Of a stretch of 64,000 nt of DNA, positions 1-8,882 are shown piece by piece. Source of the stretch: Oculatella sp. LEGE 06141. Its GTDB lineage: Bacteria; Cyanobacteriota; Cyanobacteriia; Elainellales; Elainellaceae. The stretch covers positions 124,001-188,000 of the forward strand of contig NZ_JADEWO010000004.1 in the NCBI RefSeq assembly GCF_015207605.1. Reading direction: 5' to 3'. Every line of letters begins with the position of its first letter. Positions within the stretch are counted from its first letter, which is position 1. The notes below the pieces were generated by a model. The model saw nothing but the letters and a program-made list of their open reading frames with translations, had not been told where the DNA came from and did not search any database. The translations under genes and the position numbers were made by a program.

Positions 1-1
1 A

Positions 2-661
2 GAACAACTGGTTCAACCCTTCACTGATGCTGCCGTTGGGTTGGTGGCTGGAGAGGTAAAAGCGTTGCCAGGGAACACGCTGCTGGAGCGGTTTGCCGAT
101 CGCCAGGAAACCTTATCGCAAAAGCATACGCTGGCACATTCTTTTTTGCCGTACGGCCAAACGGCCAACCTGGCGGTGCGGCGGCATATTCTGGAGCAAA
201 GCGGGTTATTTCGCCCCTATTTAACGACGGGTGGTGATGCAGATTTGTGTTGGCGCATTCAGCAGCAGGGGAATTGGCAATTACACTTTGCAGAAGAGGC
301 GATCGTGCAGCATCGTCATCGTACTACCTTGCCAGAACTGCGTCGTCAGTGGCAGCGATATGGCACGTCAAACCGCTATTTGCACGAGCTACATGGGGTT
401 GACTTGATGCGAACCTTATCACTATCAGCCTATGCACATCGCTGGATGCGCTGGTTGTTGAAAGAGTTGCCAGGTGCCGGGTTGAAGATGTTCAGCCGTA
501 AAGCGGATCTCTCTGTTATGTTGGAAACTCCGATTAACCTGCTCTGCATTCAGGCGCGTGCATCCGGACAACGTCAAGCTGGGTTACCTGCCGCCGCTCG
601 CGAAATTGCCTGGTTAGATCAACGCCCATCTGAACCTGAAACTGATCGTCCAAATGGATAA
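2..661 (+). CDS. Glycosyltransferase family 2, C-terminal part (cut by window edge)
   Basis: The reading frame is open from base 2 and ends with TAA at 659-661, so the gene starts upstream of the window. The visible residues resemble the second half of a GT-A fold glycosyltransferase: an acidic pattern GGDADLCWR (the ED/DxD-like acceptor-binding region), then an aromatic and Arg/His-rich stretch ending in a basic amphipathic tail. GT2 enzymes transfer sugars from nucleotide-sugar donors to polysaccharide, lipid or protein acceptors; the substrate cannot be told from this fragment. No N-terminal DxD motif is visible because that part is missing. There is no close partner downstream: 179 bases separate it from the next gene. 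The family call is fairly safe; the exact role is unknown. Confidence 0.75.
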   Translation, partial: EQLVQPFTDAAVGLVAGEVKALPGNTLLERFADRQETLSQKHTLAHSFLPYGQTANLAVRRHILEQSGLFRPYLTTGGDADLCWRIQQQGNWQLHFAEEAIVQHRHRTTLPELRRQWQRYGTSNRYLHELHGVDLMRTLSLSAYAHRWMRWLLKELPGAGLKMFSRKADLSVMLETPINLLCIQARASGQRQAGLPAAAREIAWLDQRPSEPETDRPNG

Positions 662-840
662 AGTTTTCATGTTGATCGCACGACAGCATCCTACGGGAAC
701 TATTGAGTTTGAGAAAAACAAAAGTAATGGTTGCGATCTAACCTGAATTTGCTGGCAGAACCGATCGCTGTGTGACACTTGATTGCCCCAAGCTTCGTCT
801 ACCTTTTCTGTGTGATTACTGATTTGACTATAAAGCGCCT

Positions 841-2757
841 GTGAATTTACTCCAGCCTCGGGTTTGCCCCCCCAACGTAATTTCTAACTTGAGTCGGCAA
901 CACGGCGACTCAGCACCCCGGTTAACGCAGCGAAGAGGCCAGCGTTCACGACGAATGTGGTTACTCAAAAGTATGCTTTGGGGAGTGGCAATGGGCTTAG
1001 GGTTCTCTGCCCCTGGTCTGGCTGCCGAGCGAGTGGCTGTGCGCTTTGGGCCGATTCAATATTCTGTAGCCGTTGATGACCTGGAACAGTATGCGGAAAC
1101 GGGAGAGGTTCCACCCTCGCTTCAGCCAGTAGCGCCCCTGTTGAGTGAAGACGTGCAGCAAGTGCTCAGCAGCCATTTACAGCTTGATCCCAACCTGGGA
1201 GACAAAATTGTTGAGGATTTGCTGCACTCATCGGCGGGCGATCGCCTCCTAACCGTGCTGCAATCGACGATTCTAGACAGTAGCGTCGAGGAACTGAAAA
1301 TTGCCCTGATGCGAGCGTCCAGAGAAGCAGATGGCTTGAGCCTGCTGGGGTTGTTGCGTGCCTACCCGGATGAGGTGATCACAATTGACATGAGTTCTGC
1401 GATCGCCCTGGCCTCTCAGCTCAACCTGCCTTATTTGCAGAGTCAAGCGCTCACTTCTATTTTGGAACGTGAACTGACTGTACCCGGCGAGCCGTTCCGT
1501 TCCGATCGAGATCCTGCTGCCCCAGGCGAACAGTGGGTGCGGCAACAAACCCTTGTGTTTCGAGATCACGATCGCGATCGCAGTATTCCAGTGGATCTGT
1601 ACTGGAGCCGTCAAACCCACGGCCCATTAGTAGTTATTTCCCACGGATTTGGAGCCGATCGGCGGTTTCTAGGGTACCTGGCGTATCATCTGGCTTCCCA
1701 CGGCATTACGGTGGCAGCATTAGAGCATCCGGGCAGCAACGTGGCTTGGCTCACCGAAGGAATTGCCCAGACTAGCAATAGCCGCCTGGGGAACTTACTG
1801 CCCGCCAGTGAGTTTATCGATCGCCCCAAAGATATTAGTTTTCTGCTCAACGAACTGCATCGCTTAAACCAGTTTTCTCGCACGTTGCGGGGCAAGCTGA
1901 ACACCGAAAAAGTGTCGGTGATCGGTCATTCGCTGGGGGGCTATACGGCGTTGGCGTTAGCCGGAGCGCCACTCAACCTCGATCACTTGCGGCAGTTTTG
2001 CGATAATCCTGATCTGGTCACGCTTTCTCCAGCCGATTTGCTTCAGTGCAATGCCTCTGAACTGCCCGACCATCAAATTGATCTAAGAGATGAACGAGTT
2101 GCTCAAGTCGTTGCCCTAAATCCGGTGATTGGGCGACTGTTTGACGAGAATAGTCTGGCGCAGATTGAAGTGCCAACGATGATTCTGGCTGGAACCGATG
2201 ATTCGATTACCCCTGCGGTGAGTCAGCAGTTTTTGCCCTTCATGCATTTGCAGATGCCGAAGTATTTGCTGACGGCGATCGGGGCAACTCACTTAAGCGT
2301 GGGCGATCCAGCCAACCTCAACCACTCCCTGACCCAAAGCGTGTTTATGAGAGAGCGTCGGGGTGAAGAAACAGAAGTGTTGCGATCGCTGCTGCGCGGG
2401 GTTAGTTTGGCGTTTGTAGAGCAGCTTACCCCCAACGCCTCAGAATATGCGCCTTTTTTAAGCTCTGCCTATGCCCAATCGTTTTCAACCGATGACCTGA
2501 AGCTGCGGCTCAACTCCCAACTGCCTCCGAACCTGGCAAACTGGCTTAGAATGGCTGCACTGCCGTTAGAGCAACTGGTGACAACAACATTGCCCCGACG
2601 TGCCCCAAGAGATTCCGTTTGCAACTCCAGCTTGAGTTGCCTGTTGAGTCAGCTTCCTCTAGCCATGTTTATCTTGCCAGGTGAATTACCGCTGTTGGGC
2701 AACCAACTTTTTCAGTTTTCCCGCCGCAAGTCGAAACGCCGAGAGCGCCTTCGCTAG
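841..2757 (+). CDS. Alpha/beta hydrolase with cyanobacterial DUF1400 N-terminal domain (lipase-like, exported)
   Basis: A 638-residue protein if GTG 841 is used. An ATG at 955 (residue 39) directly precedes a hydrophobic segment ending in GLAAE and may be the true start of the signal peptide. A DUF1400-type helical domain follows (about residues 62-210). The alpha/beta-hydrolase fold has the oxyanion region VVISHGFGAD (about 264-273) and the nucleophile elbow GHSLGG (about 362-367, Ser). The Asp is likely in GTDDS and the His in ATHLS. The family is described as secreted lipase- or esterase-like; the substrate is unknown. The C-terminus is basic and Arg/Lys-rich. A clear paralogue lies at 57429-59213 in this window. 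The gene stands alone, 179 bases after the glycosyltransferase. Confidence 0.85.
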   Translation: MNLLQPRVCPPNVISNLSRQHGDSAPRLTQRRGQRSRRMWLLKSMLWGVAMGLGFSAPGLAAERVAVRFGPIQYSVAVDDLEQYAETGEVPPSLQPVAPLLSEDVQQVLSSHLQLDPNLGDKIVEDLLHSSAGDRLLTVLQSTILDSSVEELKIALMRASREADGLSLLGLLRAYPDEVITIDMSSAIALASQLNLPYLQSQALTSILERELTVPGEPFRSDRDPAAPGEQWVRQQTLVFRDHDRDRSIPVDLYWSRQTHGPLVVISHGFGADRRFLGYLAYHLASHGITVAALEHPGSNVAWLTEGIAQTSNSRLGNLLPASEFIDRPKDISFLLNELHRLNQFSRTLRGKLNTEKVSVIGHSLGGYTALALAGAPLNLDHLRQFCDNPDLVTLSPADLLQCNASELPDHQIDLRDERVAQVVALNPVIGRLFDENSLAQIEVPTMILAGTDDSITPAVSQQFLPFMHLQMPKYLLTAIGATHLSVGDPANLNHSLTQSVFMRERRGEETEVLRSLLRGVSLAFVEQLTPNASEYAPFLSSAYAQSFSTDDLKLRLNSQLPPNLANWLRMAALPLEQLVTTTLPRRAPRDSVCNSSLSCLLSQLPLAMFILPGELPLLGNQLFQFSRRKSKRRERLR

Positions 2758-3105
2758 TTCCGGAGATAGCAATACGCTTATCGATCCGATCTGAGACAGG
2801 ATCGACCGTTTCAACGAATATTTCCCTAAACGGTGGTGCTTCTGTCTGCATGGATGCTGCATCGCTGCTGGCACTGATTCAGCAGTGATCAGAACTATAA
2901 AGAGAGGTAACGACAAGATTTTTAATGCGTGGAAGCTGACTCATCTTGAGAAACGATAAAACTTCATTAAAGTATTCTATTTATCCTAGAAGAGTGTATC
3001 TAAATATGCTGCCGGGGCTTGAGCCTGACTCTGTTTTTTCCTTCCCTTAGAGCAAGAAACGGAGACAGGTGCTTTCTAACTCGCCAGCTTTCATGGGAGT
3101 CTCTA
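2758..3105. other. Intergenic stretch without a supported gene
   Basis: About 350 bases between the DUF1400 hydrolase and the nfeD-like gene. A short imperfect hairpin (CGATCC/GGATCG at 2782-2804) lies just after the hydrolase stop and lacks a T-run. AT-rich sequence around 2945-3000 may hold the promoter of the nfeD/paraslipin unit, but no convincing -35/-10 pair was identified. The open frame upstream of 3106 is treated as a 5' extension without a ribosome site. Confidence 0.5.
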
Positions 3106-3573
3106 GTGAACGTGTTGCAATTAATTTCTGAGCAGCCTGCCCATATTCTATGGTTGCTCAGCGGGTTGGCGTTTTTGGCAATAGGAATGCTGGTTGGTGA
3201 ACCGGGTATTGCTGCTTTGGGCTTTGCTGCCTTTATTACCGCGATCGCGGCGTTGTCAGTACCGGCGTTTGCTACACAATTGTTAATTTGGGGGGTTCTG
3301 GCGGTTTCACTGGCGGTTCTGCTCCGCGGCATGGTGCCTCGTGAATCCCGAGAGCTTCGTCACTCAACCGAGGCTGAAGTGGTTGATGGTATTCCGCCTG
3401 GGGGACTTGGCCATGTAATTTATGAAGGGAGTTGGTGGAAGGCACGTTGTCAGTTTGCCGATATGGCGATCGTCGTGGGTCACAAAGTCCATGTGGTTGG
3501 ACGCGATGGTAACACGCTGATTGTCGTTCCCAACAACTTCACGGATCACGACATTTATGACCGAACCGTTTAG
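3106..3573 (+). CDS. NfeD-family membrane protein
   Basis: The start is GTG 3106 because GGGAG at 3095-3099 lies six bases upstream; the longer open frame from 3019 has no ribosome site. The protein has 155 residues. Two to three hydrophobic segments cover about residues 13-75 (WLLSGLAFLAIGML, GFAAFITAIAAL, LLIWGVLAVSLAVLL). A soluble OB-fold domain follows, with the typical pattern GLGHVIYEGSWWKARC and a final IVVPNN strand. NfeD-like proteins are encoded next to SPFH proteins and are thought to help organise membrane microdomains and protein quality control. Here the SPFH partner starts 54 bases downstream on the same strand, which supports both calls. It is the short class without the ClpP-like protease domain. 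Confidence 0.85.
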   Translation: MNVLQLISEQPAHILWLLSGLAFLAIGMLVGEPGIAALGFAAFITAIAALSVPAFATQLLIWGVLAVSLAVLLRGMVPRESRELRHSTEAEVVDGIPPGGLGHVIYEGSWWKARCQFADMAIVVGHKVHVVGRDGNTLIVVPNNFTDHDIYDRTV

Positions 3574-3627
3574 AGTAGAGGCAATCCCTCTGACTCGCTT
3601 CAGCATCCACCAGGAGATGGTTAATCT

Positions 3628-4482
3628 ATGGAGTCTATTCTTGCTGCCCTTGCGCTTCTCATCATTGGCTATACGATCGGCTCTGTAAAAATTGTGAACC
3701 AAGGCAGTGAAGCGTTAGTTGAACGACTGGGACGCTATCACCGTAAGCTAACTCCGGGGCTGAACTTCATCGTTCCCTGGCTGGATGCGATCGTCCTGGA
3801 AGATACGACTCGGGAACAGGTTCTCGACATTGAGCCGCAGTCGGCTATTACTAAAGACAACGTGGCGCTTCAGGTGGATGCGGTTGTGTTCTGGCGAATT
3901 CTAGATTTAGAACGCGCCTTTTACGCGATCGAAGACATTGAAACAGCGCTGAAAAACCTGGTGCTGACGACCCTACGGGCTGAAATTGGGCAGATGGAGT
4001 TTGAAGAAACCTTTGCCTCACGCGGCAAAATCAACAAGGCATTGTTGGATCAGCTTGATGAGGCAACGGCACCCTGGGGCGTGAAGGTGACTCGGGTTGA
4101 GGTGCAGGACATTGAGCCAGCAGCGGCGGTATTAGAGTCGATGCAGTTGCAGCGAGCGGCGGAGATTAAACGACGGGCGGCTGTACTTGAAGCAGAAGGC
4201 GACCAGGAAGCCACCATTAAAAAAGCAGAAGCAACGGTTCGTTCGATCGAAATGCTCTCGAAGGTGATGAAGCCCACGGATGAACGCGATCGCTCTGTGT
4301 TGAACTTTTTGCTGATGCAGCGTTATGTGGATGCTAACCAGAAGTTGGGCGAAAGCGATAACTCCAAAATTATCTTCATGAACCCACGAGATTTAAGCGA
4401 AGCGCTGGGAGAGTTAATGTCCTCGGACACCAACACTAAGCCCAAGAATGGAGATTCGGGGAACGGGTTGAGTCCAGATTAG
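3628..4482 (+). CDS. SPFH-domain protein (stomatin/paraslipin)
   Basis: A 284-residue SPFH/band-7 protein. It has one N-terminal membrane anchor (about residues 4-20), then the SPFH domain beginning NQGSEALVERLGRYHRKL, and a helical region rich in Ala/Glu/Lys (about 185-225), as in stomatin-like proteins. AGGAGA upstream of ATG 3628 is a good ribosome site. Such proteins oligomerise on the inner face of membranes and scaffold proteases or lipid domains. The upstream NfeD gene is its usual partner, so the two probably form a bicistronic unit. Its stop codon overlaps the end of the convergent folP by four bases, so no separate terminator fits between them. Confidence 0.92.
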   Translation: MESILAALALLIIGYTIGSVKIVNQGSEALVERLGRYHRKLTPGLNFIVPWLDAIVLEDTTREQVLDIEPQSAITKDNVALQVDAVVFWRILDLERAFYAIEDIETALKNLVLTTLRAEIGQMEFEETFASRGKINKALLDQLDEATAPWGVKVTRVEVQDIEPAAAVLESMQLQRAAEIKRRAAVLEAEGDQEATIKKAEATVRSIEMLSKVMKPTDERDRSVLNFLLMQRYVDANQKLGESDNSKIIFMNPRDLSEALGELMSSDTNTKPKNGDSGNGLSPD

Positions 4483-5384
4483 CCATTGGATGTATTGTGC
4501 CGCCAAATGGCATCAGCAACCCGACACACATCTCGCATGGCTGGCACGTCATGCACCCGCACAATATCGGCTCCACCGGCGATTGCGGCACAGCAAGCGG
4601 CGGCGGTGCCCCACACGCGTTGTTGTGGATCGGGCTGGTTCAAAATGTGTCCAATAAAGCGTTTGCGTGACGCGCCAACTAGCACCGGGTAACCGAGCGC
4701 TTTGAGTTCGGGAACTCGGCGTAGAATCTCTAGATTCTGAGCATAGGTTTTAGCAAAGCCAATTCCCGGATCGAGGATGATGTTGTGGCGATCGATGCCA
4801 GCGGCAATCGCTGCTTCTACCCGTGCTGCCAAAAAGGTGTTGATTGCCCGAACTACGTCTGCATAGTCCGTTAGCTGCTGCATTGTTTTGGGTGTTCCCC
4901 GGATGTGCATTAATACGATGGGAACCTTTAATTCCGCCACGGCACTCAGCATGTCTGGGTCGTACGTTGCTCCAGAAATATCGTTAACCAGATTGGCTCC
5001 TGCGGCAATGGCGGCGATCGCCACGGCAGCACGGGTGGTGTCAACTGAAATTGGGATCTGGCGAAGGGTTGCTGTCGCATCAGAGCGAATGGCCTGGACA
5101 ACAGGCACCACCCGCCGCAATTCTTCCTCTAACGACACGTCTTCGGCTTGAGGCCGGGTGGACTGTCCCCCAATATCTAAAATATCTGCCCCAGATGTAG
5201 CCATCGCTCGCGCCTGCGCCACAGCCGACTCAACCGTATCAAACTGCCCACCGTCGCTAAAGCTGTCGGGTGTGACGTTCAACACGCCCATGATGTAGGT
5301 GCGATCGCCCCAGGTTAGCCCTGGATAGTCGCCAGCTAGAGGCACACTGAATGGCGGAACGCTTGAAGGGTTGGGTTCTGGCAT
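4479..5384 (-). CDS. folP: Dihydropteroate synthase
   Basis: A 301-residue TIM-barrel enzyme joining p-aminobenzoate to dihydropterin pyrophosphate in folate synthesis; cytosolic. Diagnostic motifs are visible: GVLNVTPDSFSDGG (about residues 33-46) binds pyrophosphate, DILDIGGQSTRP (about 69-80) covers the second signature, and the NDISG, DPGIGFAK and GASRKRF blocks follow. The length is usual for the family. It overlaps the paraslipin gene by four bases tail to tail. Its start lies about 200 bases from the divergent dehydrogenase, so the two promoters share that gap. No other folate gene is in the window. Confidence 0.96.
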   Translation of the reverse strand: MPEPNPSSVPPFSVPLAGDYPGLTWGDRTYIMGVLNVTPDSFSDGGQFDTVESAVAQARAMATSGADILDIGGQSTRPQAEDVSLEEELRRVVPVVQAIRSDATATLRQIPISVDTTRAAVAIAAIAAGANLVNDISGATYDPDMLSAVAELKVPIVLMHIRGTPKTMQQLTDYADVVRAINTFLAARVEAAIAAGIDRHNIILDPGIGFAKTYAQNLEILRRVPELKALGYPVLVGASRKRFIGHILNQPDPQQRVWGTAAACCAAIAGGADIVRVHDVPAMRDVCRVADAIWRHNTSNG

Positions 5385-5590
5385 CTGGCGTTGTGCGGTG
5401 AAGGGTTTAATAGGGCAGCCGACTCAAATTGTACGCCTTGGGATTGTTGTCTATCACCCCGTTCACCCGGTATTGAAGAAGTAGGGGCAATGCTGCGATT
5501 GTTGCAACTGAATATCATCGTCAGTTGATGCCGTTGCATTAGCAGGGTTGTGGCGTATTGCACCGTTCAATTAGTTGTTTAGGCAGGCGC

Positions 5591-6295
5591 ATGAGTACAA
5601 AAATAGCCGTGGTTACAGGTGGCAATCGGGGCATTGGCTTTGAAGCCTGTCGGCAGTTGGCAAGCCACGAGATGCGGGTGGTTTTGGCGAGCCGGGATGA
5701 GGCGAAAGGTCGAGCTGCGGCTGAACAACTCCGGGGGGAAGGGCTGGCCGTTATTGCTCACCCGCTGGATGTGGTTGATCCGGGCAGTATTGCAGCGATC
5801 GCCGCATTTTTGCGTCAGGAGTTTGGCCAGGTGGATGTTTTAGTAAACAATGCCGGAATTTATCTTGACCAGAGCGGTGACAGCATTCTCTCGGCTCAGG
5901 TTGACACAGTACGTCAGACGATGGAAACCAATGTCTATGGGCCACTTCAACTGTGTCAGGCGATCGTACCGCTGATGAAGGAACACCACTACGGCCGCAT
6001 TGTTAATGTGTCTTCGGGAGCCGGACAACTGCACGATATGTCGGCAGGTCATCCTGCCTATCGGATGTCTAAAACGGCGTTGAATGCCCTCACCCGCGTT
6101 TTAGCCGCCGAACTGGACGGGACTAACATTCTGGTCAATTCCGTTTGTCCAGGTTGGGTTAAAACCGATATGGGAGGGGCAAATGCTCCGCGTACGCCAG
6201 CACAGGGAGCCGATACCATTACCTGGCTGGCAACCTTACCTGAGGGTGGCCCCAGCGGCGGGTTTTTCCGCGATCGCCAACCCATTGAATGGTAA
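5591..6295 (+). CDS. Short-chain dehydrogenase/reductase (carbonyl reductase-like)
   Basis: The start is ATG 5591; the longer frame from 5558 lacks support and most SDR proteins begin shortly before the glycine motif. The 234-residue protein shows TGGNRGIG (nucleotide binding), the NNAG motif, a catalytic Ser in VNVSSGAG, and YRMSK (Tyr/Lys pair). The PGWVKTDMGG segment is typical of carbonyl reductase (CBR)-like classical SDRs. The enzyme would reduce carbonyls with NAD(P)H in the cytosol; the substrate cannot be told. It stands alone and is divergent from folP. The family assignment is safe. Confidence 0.9.
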   Translation: MSTKIAVVTGGNRGIGFEACRQLASHEMRVVLASRDEAKGRAAAEQLRGEGLAVIAHPLDVVDPGSIAAIAAFLRQEFGQVDVLVNNAGIYLDQSGDSILSAQVDTVRQTMETNVYGPLQLCQAIVPLMKEHHYGRIVNVSSGAGQLHDMSAGHPAYRMSKTALNALTRVLAAELDGTNILVNSVCPGWVKTDMGGANAPRTPAQGADTITWLATLPEGGPSGGFFRDRQPIEW

Positions 6296-6320
6296 AGCGT
6301 CCGCCGTCCGAATCAGGTGC

Positions 6321-6878
6321 CTAAAGCGTGATCTGAATTCCAACCGTGTCGCCCTCAGAGTCGATCGCTCGTGGCCGACAGGTGACAAAAAACTCGGCTT
6401 TAATGCTGCCAAGCTGAATGAGATCGTTGTCGCAAATGACGCGGCGTTCCATCAGGGTGAGCTTGCGCTGGTTAACCCATGTGCCGTTGCTGCTACCCAC
6501 ATCGGCAATATAAAACCCGTCGAGATGATGATGCCCAATGACGGCATGACAACGAGAAACGGAGCGATCCTGCACCACAATAGAGCAGGTTAAACTGCGC
6601 CCAATCGACCAACTGGAGTCAACCGTGGCAATTTCGGGGCGTTGGTTGAGTACTAATTTAGTCACCAGAAAGCTGGTGCGCCCGGTGGTTACCCCTTGAA
6701 TGTAAAAGGGAGAAACCTTACAACGCTTTGATGCATCTAGAACGGGCTGTACAATCGTTGACACTTCGTGGAGGTTGTAATTGCAGTCTTCAATTAACGA
6801 ATCACAAAGTGAGGGGTTTTGTTCTAGAAATTTAAGCGTAGACGACGCAAGAACACGAGAAGGGGTCAAATGTGACAT
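6321..6878 (-). CDS. FHA-domain protein
   Basis: A 185-residue protein. Residues about 1-75 form a region without a recognised domain. The C-terminal half is an FHA domain with the hallmarks SIGRS (Arg/Ser phosphothreonine pocket), VSRCHAVI and VGSSNGTWVN. FHA domains bind phosphothreonine peptides, so the protein probably reads Ser/Thr-kinase signalling; no kinase gene is nearby. It converges with the dehydrogenase, with 25 bases between the two ends. The start ATG at 6878 follows an AT-rich leader in the long intergenic region beyond. The identity of the partner is unknown. Confidence 0.87.
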   Translation of the reverse strand: MSHLTPSRVLASSTLKFLEQNPSLCDSLIEDCNYNLHEVSTIVQPVLDASKRCKVSPFYIQGVTTGRTSFLVTKLVLNQRPEIATVDSSWSIGRSLTCSIVVQDRSVSRCHAVIGHHHLDGFYIADVGSSNGTWVNQRKLTLMERRVICDNDLIQLGSIKAEFFVTCRPRAIDSEGDTVGIQITL

Positions 6879-7826
6879 GCTGGCGGACTACTATTTTGCG
6901 GTAACGAGGGAATGCATGAGGAAAATACATTTCTAGCCGTTTAAACCCCGATGGACAGTTGAGCAACAGAAATCCGACGTTTGGCAGGATGCAGCAGAAT
7001 GGCGATCGCCGCCCTTCCTGGTTGATGCGTTTGATGGGGCGGTGATTCTAATACAGATTCAACTCGGTGCTGCCAGCAACGCCCGTATTTCTGCTTAGAA
7101 GAACATTAGGCATGATTAAAGGTGACAACGCTTGACTTGGCAATCGTGGATCTGAGCAAGTTCATCAGAACTTCACACAATCACCCTAACCAGCCAGGTG
7201 CATTAAAGATTTTCTAAATTAAGTTTCTTTAATCAGCAGCGTTGCCAGTGAAAGCCACGCTTCAAGCTAAAGAGCGTTGTAGGTGCTTCTAATTTTTCTA
7301 GTCTCATCCATTGAGGCCGATCGCTCACATCTCATGCCATCGTGTCGCCGTTCCAATGTTCGTTTTTGCTTCAGGGTCAGAGCTGCATAGTCTGATCAAG
7401 GGTTGTCCAATAGCGGCTTTGACGAACGATTGAAGATAGTTGAATACGTGGTTTTAAAGGATACTTTAAAGGGGCCGAGTATCGCTCAAACTGCTTTCTA
7501 AATCTCCCAGTTTTGGGCTTCGGTCTGAGCACTCAGCCGCACGAGAACTTTGCACTAGAACTGGTTGGGATATTCCCCCATGTTGGAAATTTAGAGAGCG
7601 AATGCAGCATATTTAGGCTCTTACGCAGATTTGGTGAAGTGAGATGCGATCGCTAAAAGAGCCGACATAAACTCAAGGGTTTAGAGAACTTTCAACACCA
7701 AGATCACCAAAATAGCGCAAGAGCCCATAGAGCGTGTTAAGCGACAAAAGATCGAAATTCAAGTAATTCATGGATCGCGATATGTACAAAGATTGTGACC
7801 GACCTGATGCTTTAGGAGAAAAATTT
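6879..7826. other. Long intergenic region with part of the mobile islet
   Basis: About 950 bases without a convincing gene. It contains several HIP1 sites, the promoter side of the FHA gene and, at 7616-7726, an inverted-repeat element (listed separately). The last part leads into the SUKH gene, whose ribosome site fixes the start at 7827. The remaining sequence shows no long open frame with coding character on either strand. Confidence 0.5.
7616..7726. mobile_element. MITE-like element, family A copy 1 (about 111 bp)
   Basis: The left end (7615-7637) begins AGGCTCTTACGC and the inverse of the right end (7704-7726) begins GGGCTCTTGCGC; about 18 of 23 positions agree as terminal inverted repeats ending in TTTGGTGA. 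The interior has no coding capacity. A related element of the same length and ends lies at 8384-8494. Target duplications were not clear. Most likely a non-autonomous transposon relic; the parent transposase is not in the window. Confidence 0.6.
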
Positions 7827-8303
7827 ATGTATCTCGACCGAGCAAAAAAAGAGTATCAGAAAATGCTTCAAACGTTAAATTGGGCAGATGAAGCTAAACC
7901 TTGTACGGTAGATGAAGTAAAAGCTCTTGAGCAACAACTTAAACTATCGTTGCCATTAGCTTATCAAGAGTTTCTTCTCTGGATGGGACATGGTTCTGGA
8001 GAATTCATGAGAGGAGAAGATTTTCAGTTTGGTCAGCTTCAGTCTATTCGAGAGGCTGCTCTTGAATTGATGCAACTTAATAATTTTTCAGAGCCATTAC
8101 GAGATGATGCCGTTATATTTACCATGCATCAAGGTTGTGCATTCGGATTCATGCAGGCATCTGAAGGATGCACTCCTCCCGTCCACTTTTACATTGAACA
8201 AGAGAGTGGAGAAGGTTTAATCATATGGAATAGGTTTGATGAAATTGAGGGTTACCTTCTAGATTACATAGCGTCACTCATAAAGTTTTTTAGTAAATCA
8301 TGA
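7827..8303 (+). CDS. SMI1/KNR4 (SUKH) family protein, candidate orphan immunity protein
   Basis: The start is ATG 7827, fixed by TAGGAGAA seven bases upstream; the upstream frame from 7770 is not needed. The 158-residue protein shows the SUKH pattern: an acidic start region (PCTVDEVKALEQQLKLSLP), the LPLAYQEFLLWMGHGSG core, then an alternating aromatic/acidic second half with FYIEQESGEGLIIWN. Bacterial SUKH proteins often neutralise nuclease toxins of polymorphic or contact-dependent systems, but some have other roles. No toxin is adjacent. The gene is visibly more AT-rich than its neighbours and lies between two family A inverted-repeat elements, which suggests acquisition as an islet. The fold call is good; the immunity role is inferred. 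Confidence 0.8.
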   Translation: MYLDRAKKEYQKMLQTLNWADEAKPCTVDEVKALEQQLKLSLPLAYQEFLLWMGHGSGEFMRGEDFQFGQLQSIREAALELMQLNNFSEPLRDDAVIFTMHQGCAFGFMQASEGCTPPVHFYIEQESGEGLIIWNRFDEIEGYLLDYIASLIKFFSKS

Positions 8304-8383
8304 TGCAGCAGTAAGCACAGAATGAGAGCTAGTAGCTTTTTTGTGCTTAATAAGCACATCAGATGTCGCGTCTCTCAATGAAC

Positions 8384-8494
8384 AGACTCTTACGCGAATT
8401 TGGTAATTTGGGATCTAGAAGCCTCTGAATAGTTGAATCTACGTTGCCTACTTTGACAATCTCGCCCCTTTTCACCAAATTCACGTAAGAGCCC
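8384..8494. mobile_element. MITE-like element, family A copy 2 (about 111 bp)
   Basis: The left end (8384-8407) begins AGACTCTTACGCGAATTTGG and the inverse of the right end (8471-8494) begins GGGCTCTTACGTGAATTTGG; about 19 of 24 positions agree. The length equals copy 1 at 7616-7726, and both right ends continue as GAGCCCATA. It has no coding capacity. The two copies bracket the SUKH gene. Confidence 0.65.
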
Positions 8495-8500
8495 ATATTT

Positions 8501-8653
8501 ACTATGTTTCAAATACCCTTCTAAAGTGAACGTCTTAATTGACCTTTCCGAACCGGGTTGACCAAAACTGAACGTAGACAATGAGGATTAAAAAGCGGAC
8601 TTTGAGTTCTGTTCTAGAACTGGCTAAGAAGGTGCTGCTGCTTGAAACATAGT
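8501..8653. repeat. Inverted-repeat pair, possible third miniature element
   Basis: ACTATGTTTCAA (8501-8512) and its exact inverse (8642-8653) delimit 153 bases. The left flank, through the following TACCCTTCTAA, resembles the right end of the family B element at 8861-8882 (CGTTTCAAACACCCGCTTA). It could be a decayed family B terminus next to a chance repeat rather than a complete element. Confidence 0.35.
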
Positions 8654-8735
8654 CAGTTAATGTTTCTGGAAGGAATGAGGTGCTGTTGTTTTTATGAAGA
8701 ACAAGTTGAGATAGAAATGATAGATGATAACGTCC

Positions 8736-8882
8736 TTAGAGGATGTTTTAAAAGTCTAATTTATAGCCCGATACCCTTAGGGACATAGCATTTGGGCAAT
8801 ACTTCTGAGTCTATTTCAACGGCTATCTGCCGAATGCTACACCCTTGCAGGATACATATGATACGTTTCAAACACCCGCTTA
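8736..8882. mobile_element. MITE-like element, family B copy 1
   Basis: The left end (8736-8757) begins TTAGAGGATGTTTTAAAAGT; the inverse of the right end (8861-8882) begins TAAGCGGGTGTTTGAAACGT, about 16 of 22 positions alike. The interior carries GCATTTGGGCAATACTTCTG and GCCGAATGCTAC, forming an imperfect internal hairpin. A second copy at 29029-29187 has the same ends and a similar interior. It has no coding capacity. Confidence 0.65.
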
